DNA from: Agromyces sp. H66
GTDB taxonomy: Bacteria; Actinomycetota; Actinomycetes; Actinomycetales; Microbacteriaceae
Direction: 5' to 3'
NCBI RefSeq assembly: GCF_004959775.1
Contig: NZ_SJZG01000001.1
Span: 124,001-188,000 of the forward strand
DNA length: 64,000 nucleotides
The notes under the pieces are model-generated. The model was not told the origin of the DNA. It made no database searches and was given only the letters and a program-made list of their open reading frames with translations. Numbering within the stretch: the first letter of the stretch is position 1; the number at the start of each line of letters is the position of its first letter. Made by a program: the position numbers and the translations under genes. This document shows positions 50,598 through 58,462 of the stretch, piece after piece.

Positions 50598-51974
50598 TCA
50601 CGGCGTCGGGAGCAGTTCGACGCGACGGTTGCGCCGGCGGCCCTCCGGCGTGTCATTGGTGTCGATCGGCTGCGACTCACCGCGCCCGGCCGCGTGGAGC
50701 CGGCCTGCGAGCGATCGATCCTCCGCAACGAGTGTGGCAATCACGGCACGCGCCCGTTGCTCCGAGAGCCGCTGGTTGTACTCGTCGGTCCCGACTGAAT
50801 CCGTGTGCCCCACGACATTCGTCGAGGGGCTCACCCGCAGCGACGGCAGTGTGGCGACCAACGCGGACCGGGCCTCGGGCCGCACGACGGCCGAGTCGAA
50901 GTCGAACAACAGGTCACCCGACAGCGGAAGGGGTGGTGCCGGCGTCGGTGGCGGCGGAGGAGGTGGAGGCGCGGGCACCCATCTGTGCTGCACGCGCCAG
51001 TGCCACCACATGTACTGGGTCTCCTGACCGCTCAGCACCGCCCTGTCGGCGAACCTCCCGAACGACGCTCGGCTCATCTCGTTCTGCATCCAGATGTTCA
51101 CCGTCGCGGTCCCGGCGGCCTCGTCGATCGCGTCGAGCGTCGCGCGCAGCACGAACGACCCGATCGCGCACGTATGCAGTTCCCACGTCTCGATCCGGGG
51201 GAGCAACTCACGCGGGAACGGAGGCACACCCGGGATCGGCAGCGGGGCGCGGCGCACGGCCTCCCCGGCGAGATACGGCACGAACGCATTGCGGCAGGTC
51301 ACCGGGTCGGTGCCGGGAGGGCTCGGTACGGAGTTCATCGCTGCGGCCGGGTCATGGCCCGTCATGCCGGGGCGCCATCCCGGTGTCGTGCGGTGCCGGG
51401 CGGCCCAGTCCGCCGTGTTCTGCTCGAGGTGGGTCAGGAGCCACGCCTGTCCATCGATCACCGGCTGCCATCTGCGGACGAGGACCGTGTAGGGGTCGGA
51501 CTCCTCCATGACCCAGACCCGCGGTGAGGAGAACGGCGAGAAGTACTCGTCGAGGATCGGGCCGACCGTCGTCCGCTGCACCACCAAGCCCGGGTTCCCG
51601 ACAGCTCGGCTGCGCTGGATCGCGGCGGCACCGGCATCGGTGGTCTGGCGCTGGGCCGTCGGCGTGTCGAGCTCGACCTCCGCGGACGCATCCTCGGCGT
51701 CGCACGGGCAGGCACCGGGCGCATTCGAAGCGGTCCGCTGCACGCGGGTGACGGGAGTGCTGAGACGCGCGGCGACGTCGGCGGCCACCGCGGCGTTGCC
51801 CGCCGTGCGCTGCAACGCCAGGAGCGACGTGCGGGGGAGCGACGCGAACGGGGGCCGGCTTCGGTGCAGCACCGGTTGCTCGGGGACCGGCCGCGGCCCA
51901 CGCATTGTGGTCGCACGGGTGCCGAGTGAGACGGATCCGGTCTCGGTCGACGGTCGGTCGGTTCGCAGCAGCAT
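50598..51974 (-). CDS. OmpA-domain protein with an injection-system-type LQRTAGNAAV motif
   Basis: This 458-residue protein has no signal peptide. Residues 50-65 contain LLALQRTAGNAAVAA, a motif found at the start of many actinobacterial proteins associated with extracellular contractile injection systems, and QR pairs recur (VQRTA, IQRSR, VQRTT). The middle, about residues 130-330, is an unrecognised folded region with four Cys. A Pro-rich hinge follows, then an OmpA/MotB-like peptidoglycan-binding domain: LLFDFDSAVVRPEARSAL, VVGHTDSVGTDEYNQRLSEQRARAV and GRGESQPIDTNDTPEGRRRNRRVEL. No contractile-system structural genes are in the window. Confidence 0.7.
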   Translation of the reverse strand: MLLRTDRPSTETGSVSLGTRATTMRGPRPVPEQPVLHRSRPPFASLPRTSLLALQRTAGNAAVAADVAARLSTPVTRVQRTASNAPGACPCDAEDASAEVELDTPTAQRQTTDAGAAAIQRSRAVGNPGLVVQRTTVGPILDEYFSPFSSPRVWVMEESDPYTVLVRRWQPVIDGQAWLLTHLEQNTADWAARHRTTPGWRPGMTGHDPAAAMNSVPSPPGTDPVTCRNAFVPYLAGEAVRRAPLPIPGVPPFPRELLPRIETWELHTCAIGSFVLRATLDAIDEAAGTATVNIWMQNEMSRASFGRFADRAVLSGQETQYMWWHWRVQHRWVPAPPPPPPPPTPAPPLPLSGDLLFDFDSAVVRPEARSALVATLPSLRVSPSTNVVGHTDSVGTDEYNQRLSEQRARAVIATLVAEDRSLAGRLHAAGRGESQPIDTNDTPEGRRRNRRVELLPTP

Positions 51975-52202
51975 GGAAGGGCCTCGCAGGCGGTCACTTC
52001 ACCGTCGCACTGCGCCTGGGCGTGGCGCCGGTATCCCGGGGCAGTCATCCGTGCGCGAGCACGAAACCTTTCGGGCAGCGACGCGCGCGCGGCTGAGCCA
52101 TCCGGCGACGCGGCGCAGCGCCGCCTGGTCGCGTCGACAACCACCTCGATGCCCGGCCGCTGCATCTTGACGACTATCTCGGTGTGCTCCTCGTCGGCGT
52201 GA
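51975..52202. other. Intergenic gap without a recognised gene
   Basis: These 228 bp separate the OmpA-domain gene from the hipA stop. The minus strand shows only a short fragment-like frame ending in DEEHTEIVVKMQRPGIEVVVDATRRR. No promoter, hairpin or family match could be supported. Confidence 0.3.
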
Positions 52203-53444
52203 TCAGGCGGCCGGCGTACCGACCCGTGCACCGGCGAGCAAGTTCGACACGAAGCCGCCGATCTCGCGTCGCAGACCCGGGTACGCCGACGGATGAGGCG
52301 TCGCCGATTCGATGACCTCAGCGATCCGCTCCAGCGTCGGTCGCACCACCCCGCCCGCCGCGGCCGACCACGATCCGAGCTGCGCCTCGAGGTCGTCGAT
52401 CGTGAGGTCGGCGTGCCGGTACTCGCCGTTCACCGCGAACGCCATCCGCCCGACGTTCGGCTGGTGGCGCAGCGGCACGGTGTCGTAGGCGGGCGCGAGG
52501 GTCGCCGGCGCGTCGAACGGATGCAACAGCGCGAGGTTCTTGGCGTGCAGGTCGACATTGCCGATCGCGACGGCGAGCACGACCATCCGCGCCAGCCGCT
52601 CGACCGAGGCGGCGGAGCCCGCGTGCGACCGCACGAGCGCATGGAACCGGTCGAGCGACGCAGCCCCGCCCTGCTCCTGGTACTTCTGCGTGCGTGGGAT
52701 GCCGAGCGCCTGGCACATATCCTCCTGGTGCACCCGCGCGGTCGGGGCATCCGCTGCCCGGTCGTACCGTTCGATGACGAGGGCGCGGATGTCGCCGAAC
52801 TCCTGGATCCACGTGTCGTACTCGATGAGGCCGAGCGCGCGGGCGATGCGTGCGCCGTACTCTTCGTCGAAGATCATCGTCGGGTAGCGCGCAACCTCGG
52901 GCTTGAGAATGTGCGTCGAGGGGAAGCCGTCGTGCACCCGGTGCCATCCGTTGTCGATGCGTGCGAGCACGACCTTGGGCTGCACGCCGTTGAGCGACGT
53001 CTTGCCGGTAGCGCGGTCGTTGCCGAGGGGGAGTGCGGCGGGGCTCTGGAGCAGCCGGCGAATGCCGGCGTCGTCGATCGGACTCGTGAACGGCGTGCGC
53101 GGCTCGCCTGGTGCGGCCGGATCGTAGATCTGCAGGGCGCCCGCGACATCCCTGCCGTAGTGGGCGAGCAGCCCGAGCACGTCGTACTCGGGCAAGCGCG
53201 CCTGCGCGGCGAGATCGGCGAGCAGGTCGCCCTCGGGGAGCAGCTCGGCGAAGAAGTTGCGGCGCCGCGCGACGTGCGATCGGTTCCCGAACGGCACGAG
53301 CGGCACGGATGTCGACAGCTGGGTGCTGCCCAGCCCGAACCGTTCGATGGCAGGGCCGGATGCCTCGAAGTCGAAGCGTCGCCAGTCGGCGCCGGCCAGG
53401 CGGCCGACCTCCTCCCCGTACAGCTCGACGGTCAGCTCAGGCAT
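52203..53444 (-). CDS. hipA: HipA-family serine/threonine kinase toxin
   Basis: This 413-residue kinase has the HipA order: N-terminal domain LTVELYGEEVGRLAG, then GVQPKVVLARI (about residue 140), FPSTHILKPEV, ALVIERYDR, the catalytic motif GNVDLHAKNLALL (about residue 283) and the metal-binding DTVPL. HipA kinases phosphorylate a translation component, glutamyl-tRNA synthetase in E. coli, causing growth arrest. The length matches full HipA rather than split HipS/HipT. It overlaps hipB by 8 bp, the usual antitoxin-first order. Confidence 0.92.
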   Translation of the reverse strand: MPELTVELYGEEVGRLAGADWRRFDFEASGPAIERFGLGSTQLSTSVPLVPFGNRSHVARRRNFFAELLPEGDLLADLAAQARLPEYDVLGLLAHYGRDVAGALQIYDPAAPGEPRTPFTSPIDDAGIRRLLQSPAALPLGNDRATGKTSLNGVQPKVVLARIDNGWHRVHDGFPSTHILKPEVARYPTMIFDEEYGARIARALGLIEYDTWIQEFGDIRALVIERYDRAADAPTARVHQEDMCQALGIPRTQKYQEQGGAASLDRFHALVRSHAGSAASVERLARMVVLAVAIGNVDLHAKNLALLHPFDAPATLAPAYDTVPLRHQPNVGRMAFAVNGEYRHADLTIDDLEAQLGSWSAAAGGVVRPTLERIAEVIESATPHPSAYPGLRREIGGFVSNLLAGARVGTPAA

Positions 53445-53730
53445 CGCGCGGCTCCTCGATGTCGCGAGCATGGCCGCGGTCGCGGTCGCGGTCGCGGTCG
53501 CGGCTCGGCTCGTCGAGCTCGGCGTACAGTCGCACGCCCGTCGCGTCGAGCATCGCGAAAAGCCGCTCCGTGAGCTTGCCCGGCTTGCCGGCTTCCATCT
53601 CGGAGACCCAGCGCTGCGTGAGCCCGAGCTCGGCGGCGAACTCGCGCTGGCTCAGCCCGCGCGCGAGCCGCCCCTGTTGCAGCATCAAGCCGAGGGTCTC
53701 GGCGTTGGGGACGCGGCCGCGGTAGCTCAT
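53437..53730 (-). CDS. hipB: HipB-family antitoxin (XRE-type repressor)
   Basis: This 97-residue protein has an XRE helix-turn-helix at residues 8-65 (AETLGLMLQQGRLARGLSQREFAAELGLTQRWVSEMEAGKPGKLTERLFAMLDATGV). The C-terminal tail has a run of Arg-Asp dipeptides encoded by a hexanucleotide repeat. HipB neutralises HipA and represses the operon. ATG 53730 is the start; the frame open to 53919 crosses the operators. Three operator copies lie just upstream, consistent with cooperative autorepression. Confidence 0.9.
   Translation of the reverse strand: MSYRGRVPNAETLGLMLQQGRLARGLSQREFAAELGLTQRWVSEMEAGKPGKLTERLFAMLDATGVRLYAELDEPSRDRDRDRDRGHARDIEEPRDA
53475..53503. repeat. CGCGGT hexanucleotide repeat inside hipB
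   Basis: Four full CGCGGT units plus a partial one run from 53475 to 53503 and encode alternating Arg and Asp in the HipB tail. Slippage by one unit would add or remove one Arg-Asp pair without breaking the frame. The region also lies close to the hipA start. Confidence 0.8.
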
Positions 53731-53742
53731 GAACGCTCCTGT

Positions 53743-53814
53743 CACTACGAATTCGTAGTCATGATATGCGACTACATTTTCGCAGTCAACAACGCCGACT
53801 ACGTTTTCGTACTC
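53743..53814. promoter_or_regulatory. Three HipB operators at exact 27-bp spacing
   Basis: Three 18-bp elements of the form GACTACNNNNNNGTAGTC start at 53743, 53770 and 53797: CACTACGAATTCGTAGTC (core 16 bp perfectly palindromic), GACTACATTTTCGCAGTC and GACTACGTTTTCGTACTC. The spacing is 27 bp each time. They cover the region 13-84 bp upstream of hipB. Repeated operators upstream of hipB are known in E. coli, where HipB-HipA complexes bend the DNA. A further half-site, TTTCGTAGTC, lies at 54003-54012. Confidence 0.8.
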
Positions 53815-53818
53815 ACTG

Positions 53819-54009
53819 CGCGGCACGCGGGTCGCGCTGATCGAGCTGACGGGTCGCGGTGTCGTGTTGACGGATGCCGGTCGCCACCTGGTCGCGTCGT
53901 CTTGGAGTTCGAGAACCACCTCGAGCTCGTCCGCGCGGGCCTTGGAGTGGCGTTGGTGCCGCGCCTCGGCCGCTCGCCGCTGCCCGACGACCCCGTGGCG
54001 ATTTCGTAG
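53819..54009 (+). pseudogene. LysR-family regulator remnant
   Basis: Two plus-strand pieces in different frames both look like LysR proteins. The first (from 53819) reads RVALIELTGRGVVLTDAGRHLV, the end of the LysR helix-turn-helix with its LTDAG wing. The second (53899-54009) reads LEFENHLELVRAGLGVALVPRLGRSPL, the end of the effector domain. Most of the gene between them is missing, so this is a deleted relic rather than a simple frameshift. Confidence 0.65.
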
Positions 54010-54035
54010 TCAATCGGACCGGCTAGCCTGACCAG

Positions 54036-54374
54036 GTGCTCGCTCTTCTCCTGGCCGCTGTGTTCGGTCTCAGCGTCGGAACCCTCCAAGCCTACGCGTA
54101 TCTCCCTCGGCCGCAGCGCATCCCATCCGTCGCAGTCACCGTCGTGCTGGGCGTCGGAGTCGGATACGCCGCCTGGGGACCGGGCGGCGCAACGATCCCT
54201 GCGGTGGCGGCTTCCCGCACGATCGGACAAATCCGGGGAAAGGCACACCGCCGAAGCGACGGCCAGCCGAATCACGAGTCACGAACACGCAGGAGCGCCA
54301 GCACCAACCCTGCCAGCCAGCCCCAGGCCAGCCACTTCGAGACTTACAGCCGAATCAGACCGCCGCTACTTTAG
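54036..54374 (+). CDS. Hypothetical small membrane protein, possibly chimeric
   Basis: This 112-residue frame begins VLALLLAAVFGLSVGTLQAYAYLP (one helix), followed by SVAVTVVLGVGVGYAAWGPG (a second helix). The last 45 residues are Arg/Ser/Pro-rich and look non-native. TAGCCT (54024-54029) lies exactly 6 nt before GTG 54036, so initiation is plausible, and the hipB half-site at 54003 overlaps the expected -35 region. The 3' half lies in a zone of gene debris, so the original C-terminus has probably been lost. Confidence 0.45.
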   Translation: MLALLLAAVFGLSVGTLQAYAYLPRPQRIPSVAVTVVLGVGVGYAAWGPGGATIPAVAASRTIGQIRGKAHRRSDGQPNHESRTRRSASTNPASQPQASHFETYSRIRPPLL

Positions 54375-54445
54375 CGAAGGCGGACTACCACCCGCGCAAG
54401 GTGTTCCGGAAGCTCGGCGTGACCCCGCGCAAGCGAACAGCGCGT
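54374..54445 (+). pseudogene. LuxR-type helix-turn-helix remnant
   Basis: The plus strand reads KADYHPRKVFRKLGVTPRKRTAR, closely resembling the recognition-helix end of LuxR/GerE domains (VEYHLRKVFRKLGVTSRTQLAR). Nothing LuxR-like precedes or follows it, so this is an isolated fragment. The rest of the gap to 54620 shows no gene. It marks the edge of the lower-GC island. Confidence 0.6.
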
Positions 54446-54620
54446 CCCCCGCATGGGGCGGGAGCTCAAGCTGGATCCGCTTCGGGGGCCGGTGTTCTGA
54501 GCCACATGTCCGCATCATGTAGTGTGCGGCGAACGGCAGGAGCCGCCGGTATCGCGCGCGAAGTTCCCCACATCGGGCATCCTGCCTGCCAGATGATCAC
54601 CGAATTGCAGACAAGGAGGC

Positions 54621-56036
54621 TTATGAATCGGCGCTGTGTTGCGCCGCTGAACCGGTGCTGCGATCGGCAGCGCGACGGCGAGAAATCGTATTGTCGATCA
54701 TTGCGACACCCCGTAGATCCTTGATCTGCACCAGCAACTTTCGCGACTCTTTCAGCAACGAATCGACTTCCTCGAGATCGACTCGATTCGCCTCGCCACC
54801 CTCGATCTGGTCAACATAAATTGCCGCGAGCGTGTGCGCCGAGTGAGCAATGTGACGTATGTCTTCCAACTTTCGCCCCATCGCGAGACTGCGCTGTGCC
54901 AACGAGATGGCTTTGGTCCAGTTTCGTGCTCGGCGTTCTCTGCCCGCACCAACGTTAAGCAATCGAGCCAATTCGGAGCCCTGCAAGTCGTAGATGTCGG
55001 CCTCCAGGAGTGCCTCGTCCAAAGACTCTGCATAAGTAGCGTCATCACCCATGTCCCGAAAAAGAATTGCTCTCGCGGTAAGCGCGTCGACTCGCTCCTG
55101 GCCTGCCGGCGCCTCTTCCACGGCGGCAGCGATCGCTTCGATAGCCCTTTCGATCTGTTTGTCGTCGAAGTAGGCTTGCGCCAGTGGGCGGAGAACCGAA
55201 GGCCGCACCGATGGAAAGTCTTCCGCGAGGTGAAGCGCTTCCTCCAGGGCCGCTACGGCTGCAGCGAGATCTTCGGTCACACCGTCGTTCCTGTACTTTT
55301 CGCGCTGAGATCGCCCATAGGTCGTGAGCGTCATCACGAGGCCGCGAACATCATTCAGTTGGCGAAGGGCACCGATTGAGCGCTCCAAGTACCTTGTCGC
55401 GGCAAGAAGATCACCCTCGCTGTATCGACTCACTCCGAGAAGATGCGATGCGACACAAGTTGCTTTGTCCACCTCATCGGTTTCAAGCACACGCACAAAG
55501 TGCGGCACAGCACGGACCCGTTGCCCTCGAACCCATAGATCGAGTCCCGTCATGAACTCGCTAAGGCGGTCTTCTTCATTCAGGTAGGTTGACAGCACCC
55601 GCGCGGCAACTTTCGCAGCGTCAGATTCTCGACGCTCTAGATGCATCTGCACAGCATCTACCAGTTCAGCGACTCTCGAAGGATCGTCTTTCTGGGAGAT
55701 GTACGAAAGCGTTCGAGCTGTGAGAGCGAGACCCTGCTCGCCCATGATCTTCGCCATCGTGGTTCGCCCTCGTAGAGCGAAGTCAGCGAATACGCCAAGC
55801 GCAGCGTTATACAGCGCGGGATTCTCTGCGTGGAGGAATCGACGGTACTCCGACCGGAGCGGCTCCACTACACGAGTGGCGCCAACTCGATCGACAGTCA
55901 CTCCGGCCATCTTCAGCTGGCCGAGTACCTGGTTCGCGTCCCCTCCACCCGCTAGGCCGAGCAGCTCCGCTCCAACCGCGAGGTCGAACCAGGGTGCGGT
56001 GCTTAGGACGCGCACTTGGTCAAGAGTCACGGACAT
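54621..56036 (-). CDS. Winged-helix plus TPR-repeat protein (coupled to the HD protein)
   Basis: This 471-residue protein begins with a helical, winged-helix-like domain (TLDQVRVLSTAPWFDLAVGAELLGLAGGGDANQVLGQLKMAGVTVDRVGATRVVEPLRSEYRRFL), the type that follows the NTPase in STAND proteins. TPR-like helical pairs follow from about residue 95 to 450 (for example HLLGVSRYSEGDLLAATRYLERSIGALRQLNDVRG and KAISLAQRSLAMGRKLEDIRHIAHSAHTLAAIY). TPR arrays often sense a trigger. Its start overlaps the HD gene's stop by one base (TGATG), so the two are translated together. Function is inferred from architecture only. Confidence 0.7.
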   Translation of the reverse strand: MSVTLDQVRVLSTAPWFDLAVGAELLGLAGGGDANQVLGQLKMAGVTVDRVGATRVVEPLRSEYRRFLHAENPALYNAALGVFADFALRGRTTMAKIMGEQGLALTARTLSYISQKDDPSRVAELVDAVQMHLERRESDAAKVAARVLSTYLNEEDRLSEFMTGLDLWVRGQRVRAVPHFVRVLETDEVDKATCVASHLLGVSRYSEGDLLAATRYLERSIGALRQLNDVRGLVMTLTTYGRSQREKYRNDGVTEDLAAAVAALEEALHLAEDFPSVRPSVLRPLAQAYFDDKQIERAIEAIAAAVEEAPAGQERVDALTARAILFRDMGDDATYAESLDEALLEADIYDLQGSELARLLNVGAGRERRARNWTKAISLAQRSLAMGRKLEDIRHIAHSAHTLAAIYVDQIEGGEANRVDLEEVDSLLKESRKLLVQIKDLRGVAMIDNTISRRRAADRSTGSAAQHSADS

Positions 56037-57607
56037 CAGACTTCCATCCCGTACTCTAAGCGGTGATGCTGAGCCAGCCGCTTGTAATCTGCGTAGTTCA
56101 GGCGCGCACGGGCTTCACCGCGCGCGTACTGCCATGGAACGAACGCTGCTAAGTAGTCCGCCACATCGTCAGCCATTAGCCCGCTCGCCGGAACTGCGGT
56201 ATCGAAAGAATCGTCCCACATATCGAGATCGAGTGTAATCAGAATCGACAAGTTCTCAGAAGCTAATGCGATGGAACGGAGTGCTTTGATAAGCGTCAGG
56301 AACTCACTCTTGGGAAGCAAATCAGCAGACGAGAGAGCGAGTACGACGTGAGTGTCAGCCGATTCAATCAGCTCAGACAGGGCCGCGACGTCACTGCGCT
56401 CCGATTGGGGTGCTAGCTGGTCGACCCATGACCGAATAATGTCCGAGACGGTTGACGCTCCTCTCGATTCGTAAAGATAGGAGCATTCGACCACGACCGC
56501 GCCGTCGCGCCGGGCGCGCGTTAATGCTGCTTCCAACAAGTCCTCACGTCCATCAATGTCGATGAACTCGTACAGGCGTCCCTGAATCGCCGTGAACTCT
56601 CGGCGTGATATCGAACCTTCTAGTTCCTGCAATGCGAGATCGTGATTTATTAGTTCCGACCTGGCATTCTCCGCGTAGACGGTGTCCATCGACGACGGGT
56701 CCGCCAGTGTGGCAGGCTCCCAGCCTTCTACTATCTCGACCTTGATGTTCCGGGACAATTGCACGCGGCCGTTGAAGCCTCCAGTGAAAGCATCCTCCAC
56801 GAGGGCGATTTGTCGTCGAAGTTTGTCGGTTATCCACTTTTGGATAGCTGATGTCAAACGGTCGTGTGCTCCGTCCGATTGGATCATCGTTATTGAAAGC
56901 GAGACCAGCCCGTCCGCGTGCGCCACACGACTGCCGAGGACTTGCTTATGCTTGAAGGCGTGGGCGTCCGCTACCGCGTTGATGGTGCCCCACGCCGGCG
57001 GAAGCGTTACAACTCGCTCGTAGTGGAGATCCATCTCGTCGGCCATGAGCAGGATGGAAGCGAGGAGTCCACCACGGACCTCCTGATTGCGAACCAGCGG
57101 GATGCGACGCAGGAGCTCAACGGTGTCTTCGTAGTAGGAAGTGCCGTGGGCGCGAGCAACCCATGAAATCATCTGAACGAGCGGGGAGTCATTCCGCGGT
57201 AGTCCGACTTCGATAAATCGCCCCTTGATTTCTATGGCGCTCTGATCGGGATGCGCGTGACGGACACGCTCAAAGTCTTTCGGCTGCATCGGACCAAGAG
57301 GAACCCCTGGGAGAGTCTGCATGCCGATGTCGTGAAGCCAGGCCGCCGCCCAGAGGATATAGCGCTCAAGAACGGTCAGGGCGTGAGGGGTGGGTAGATC
57401 TGGCACCGCCGCGATTTGCAGCGCGTACTCTGCTACCCGCCGGGAGTGTGCCGGCCCATGATCGGTGAACCAAGGCATTAGAACTTGCGTCCACCACTGG
57501 CCGACGAATCGCTGCACGGGCTCGATTGACTCAGCTAAGTCCGTCATACCAGCTTCGCGACAGTCTCGGGCGAGCCTGGCGATGAGATCGTCAGCACTAT
57601 CAGACAT
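56036..57607 (-). CDS. HD-domain protein with a P-loop-less NTPase-like C-terminal region
   Basis: This 523-residue protein has an HD phosphohydrolase-like N-terminal domain: HGPAHSRRVAEYAL (His50/His54), WLHDIGM (His92-Asp93), HPDQSA and LLMADEMD, so the metal ligands look intact. It resembles the HD-CE type found in conflict systems and Hsp90-like proteins. From about residue 325 the sequence follows a STAND NTPase (GREDLLEAALTRARRDGAVVVE, a Walker-B-like THVVLALSSADLL, a sensor-like LSILITLDLD) but has no Walker A loop. The downstream TPR gene supplies the missing winged-helix and repeat parts. A nucleotide-hydrolysing effector is the likely role. Confidence 0.7.
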   Translation of the reverse strand: MSDSADDLIARLARDCREAGMTDLAESIEPVQRFVGQWWTQVLMPWFTDHGPAHSRRVAEYALQIAAVPDLPTPHALTVLERYILWAAAWLHDIGMQTLPGVPLGPMQPKDFERVRHAHPDQSAIEIKGRFIEVGLPRNDSPLVQMISWVARAHGTSYYEDTVELLRRIPLVRNQEVRGGLLASILLMADEMDLHYERVVTLPPAWGTINAVADAHAFKHKQVLGSRVAHADGLVSLSITMIQSDGAHDRLTSAIQKWITDKLRRQIALVEDAFTGGFNGRVQLSRNIKVEIVEGWEPATLADPSSMDTVYAENARSELINHDLALQELEGSISRREFTAIQGRLYEFIDIDGREDLLEAALTRARRDGAVVVECSYLYESRGASTVSDIIRSWVDQLAPQSERSDVAALSELIESADTHVVLALSSADLLPKSEFLTLIKALRSIALASENLSILITLDLDMWDDSFDTAVPASGLMADDVADYLAAFVPWQYARGEARARLNYADYKRLAQHHRLEYGMEV

Positions 57608-57821
57608 AACGGAACTCTAGCGGGGATCGACCGGAGCGGGTCCCACGAAACGTCAGCTGTGCCGCTTTGCGAGATGCGGTCGAGCCGCAGGTGCTGGCCC
57701 GCCCGGCCCGTGGTCCGGTTGGGGTGGCGGGCGCGGCTACGTCCTGTCTCCACATCGGAGGGCACGCGTGAGAATCAGCAACCTGTCGACTATGTAGGCA
57801 CAGCCCAGATGATTGGGATGC
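57608..57821. other. Intergenic region between the two island operons
   Basis: This 214-bp stretch separates the methyltransferase/DUF262/HEPN operon from the HD/TPR operon and must hold the latter's promoter. Bases 57690-57760 are strikingly GC-rich compared with the island around them, so they may be a leftover of host DNA or a later insertion. No coding feature or hairpin could be supported. Confidence 0.35.
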
Positions 57822-58460
57822 CTAGACCAGCAACTCCATCACTATCTTGATTTCCGAGAGCCAGTCGGCGAGAACAGACTGAGGCCTTCCAGGGGCGAAA
57901 GCTAAGCAAATGTCGACGGGATGGCGAGCGTCGCGGACGCCGTAAACCCGCGCAAGACGCAATGCTCTGTATGCAGTGTTCTCATTGCGATGTGCATAGA
58001 AGTTTCGAACGCTTGGCAAGTCGAGTAGCGCCCTCGACGAGAGGCTCAATGCGGCGTCGACACGCATCGCGTTTGATGCGCCAACTTCATTGAGCAGGAT
58101 TGACAACGTGTTCGGATCAGACCAGTTTGGCTCCTCGCGATGGGTGAACGGTCCGGGCCTCCCGCGAAGATTCGGCTTGAACCGCCAGACGGCTTCGTTG
58201 ATAGCGTCCTCATGTGTTCGAACTCTAGAAGCAACAGAGACTTTCCGCCCAGTTGAATCGCGCGCCCCGCCACAGGAGGACAGGTAAGTGGAACGACTGA
58301 ACCCCGCCCAGGTGTTCTGGAGTTCCACGACTACATAGGCGATCCGCCGATCGAGGTCCCGATCGCTCTGTACGAACCCGGTAGGTATAAGCCCGCGCAA
58401 GTAATCGAGTCGTTTCCGTCCCGTCACAGCGAGCGTTGGCAACTCACTAACTGCGTGCAT
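57822..58460 (-). CDS. HEPN-like ribonuclease candidate next to a DUF262 gene
   Basis: This 212-residue, mostly helical protein contains VRNFYAHRNENT near residues 150-162. R-N-x3-H is the RX4H motif of HEPN ribonucleases, with the usual polar residue after Arg. Upstream helices (RIAYVVVELQNTWAGFSRSTYLS and NAMRVDAALSLSSRALLDLPS) could form the HEPN bundle. The gene starts 2 bp after the DUF262 stop. HEPN nucleases are recurrent partners of DUF262 proteins in defence islands. The RNase assignment rests on this one motif and on context. Confidence 0.65.
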   Translation of the reverse strand: MHAVSELPTLAVTGRKRLDYLRGLIPTGFVQSDRDLDRRIAYVVVELQNTWAGFSRSTYLSSCGGARDSTGRKVSVASRVRTHEDAINEAVWRFKPNLRGRPGPFTHREEPNWSDPNTLSILLNEVGASNAMRVDAALSLSSRALLDLPSVRNFYAHRNENTAYRALRLARVYGVRDARHPVDICLAFAPGRPQSVLADWLSEIKIVMELLV

Positions 58461-58462
58461 AG

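Noticed and set aside
53437-53919. HipB starting at 53919 as a 160-residue protein
   Set aside because: The extra N-terminal part would be read from the operator array; the XRE domain begins right after the ATG at 53730.
54401-54724. A 107-codon ORF beginning MFRKLGVTPRKR
   Set aside because: Its first residues are the LuxR remnant; the rest has no pattern and overlaps the end of the TPR gene.
57659-57850. A 63-codon plus-strand ORF in the gap between the island operons
   Set aside because: No recognisable domain, no ribosome site, and it runs into the 3' end of the HEPN-like gene on the other strand.
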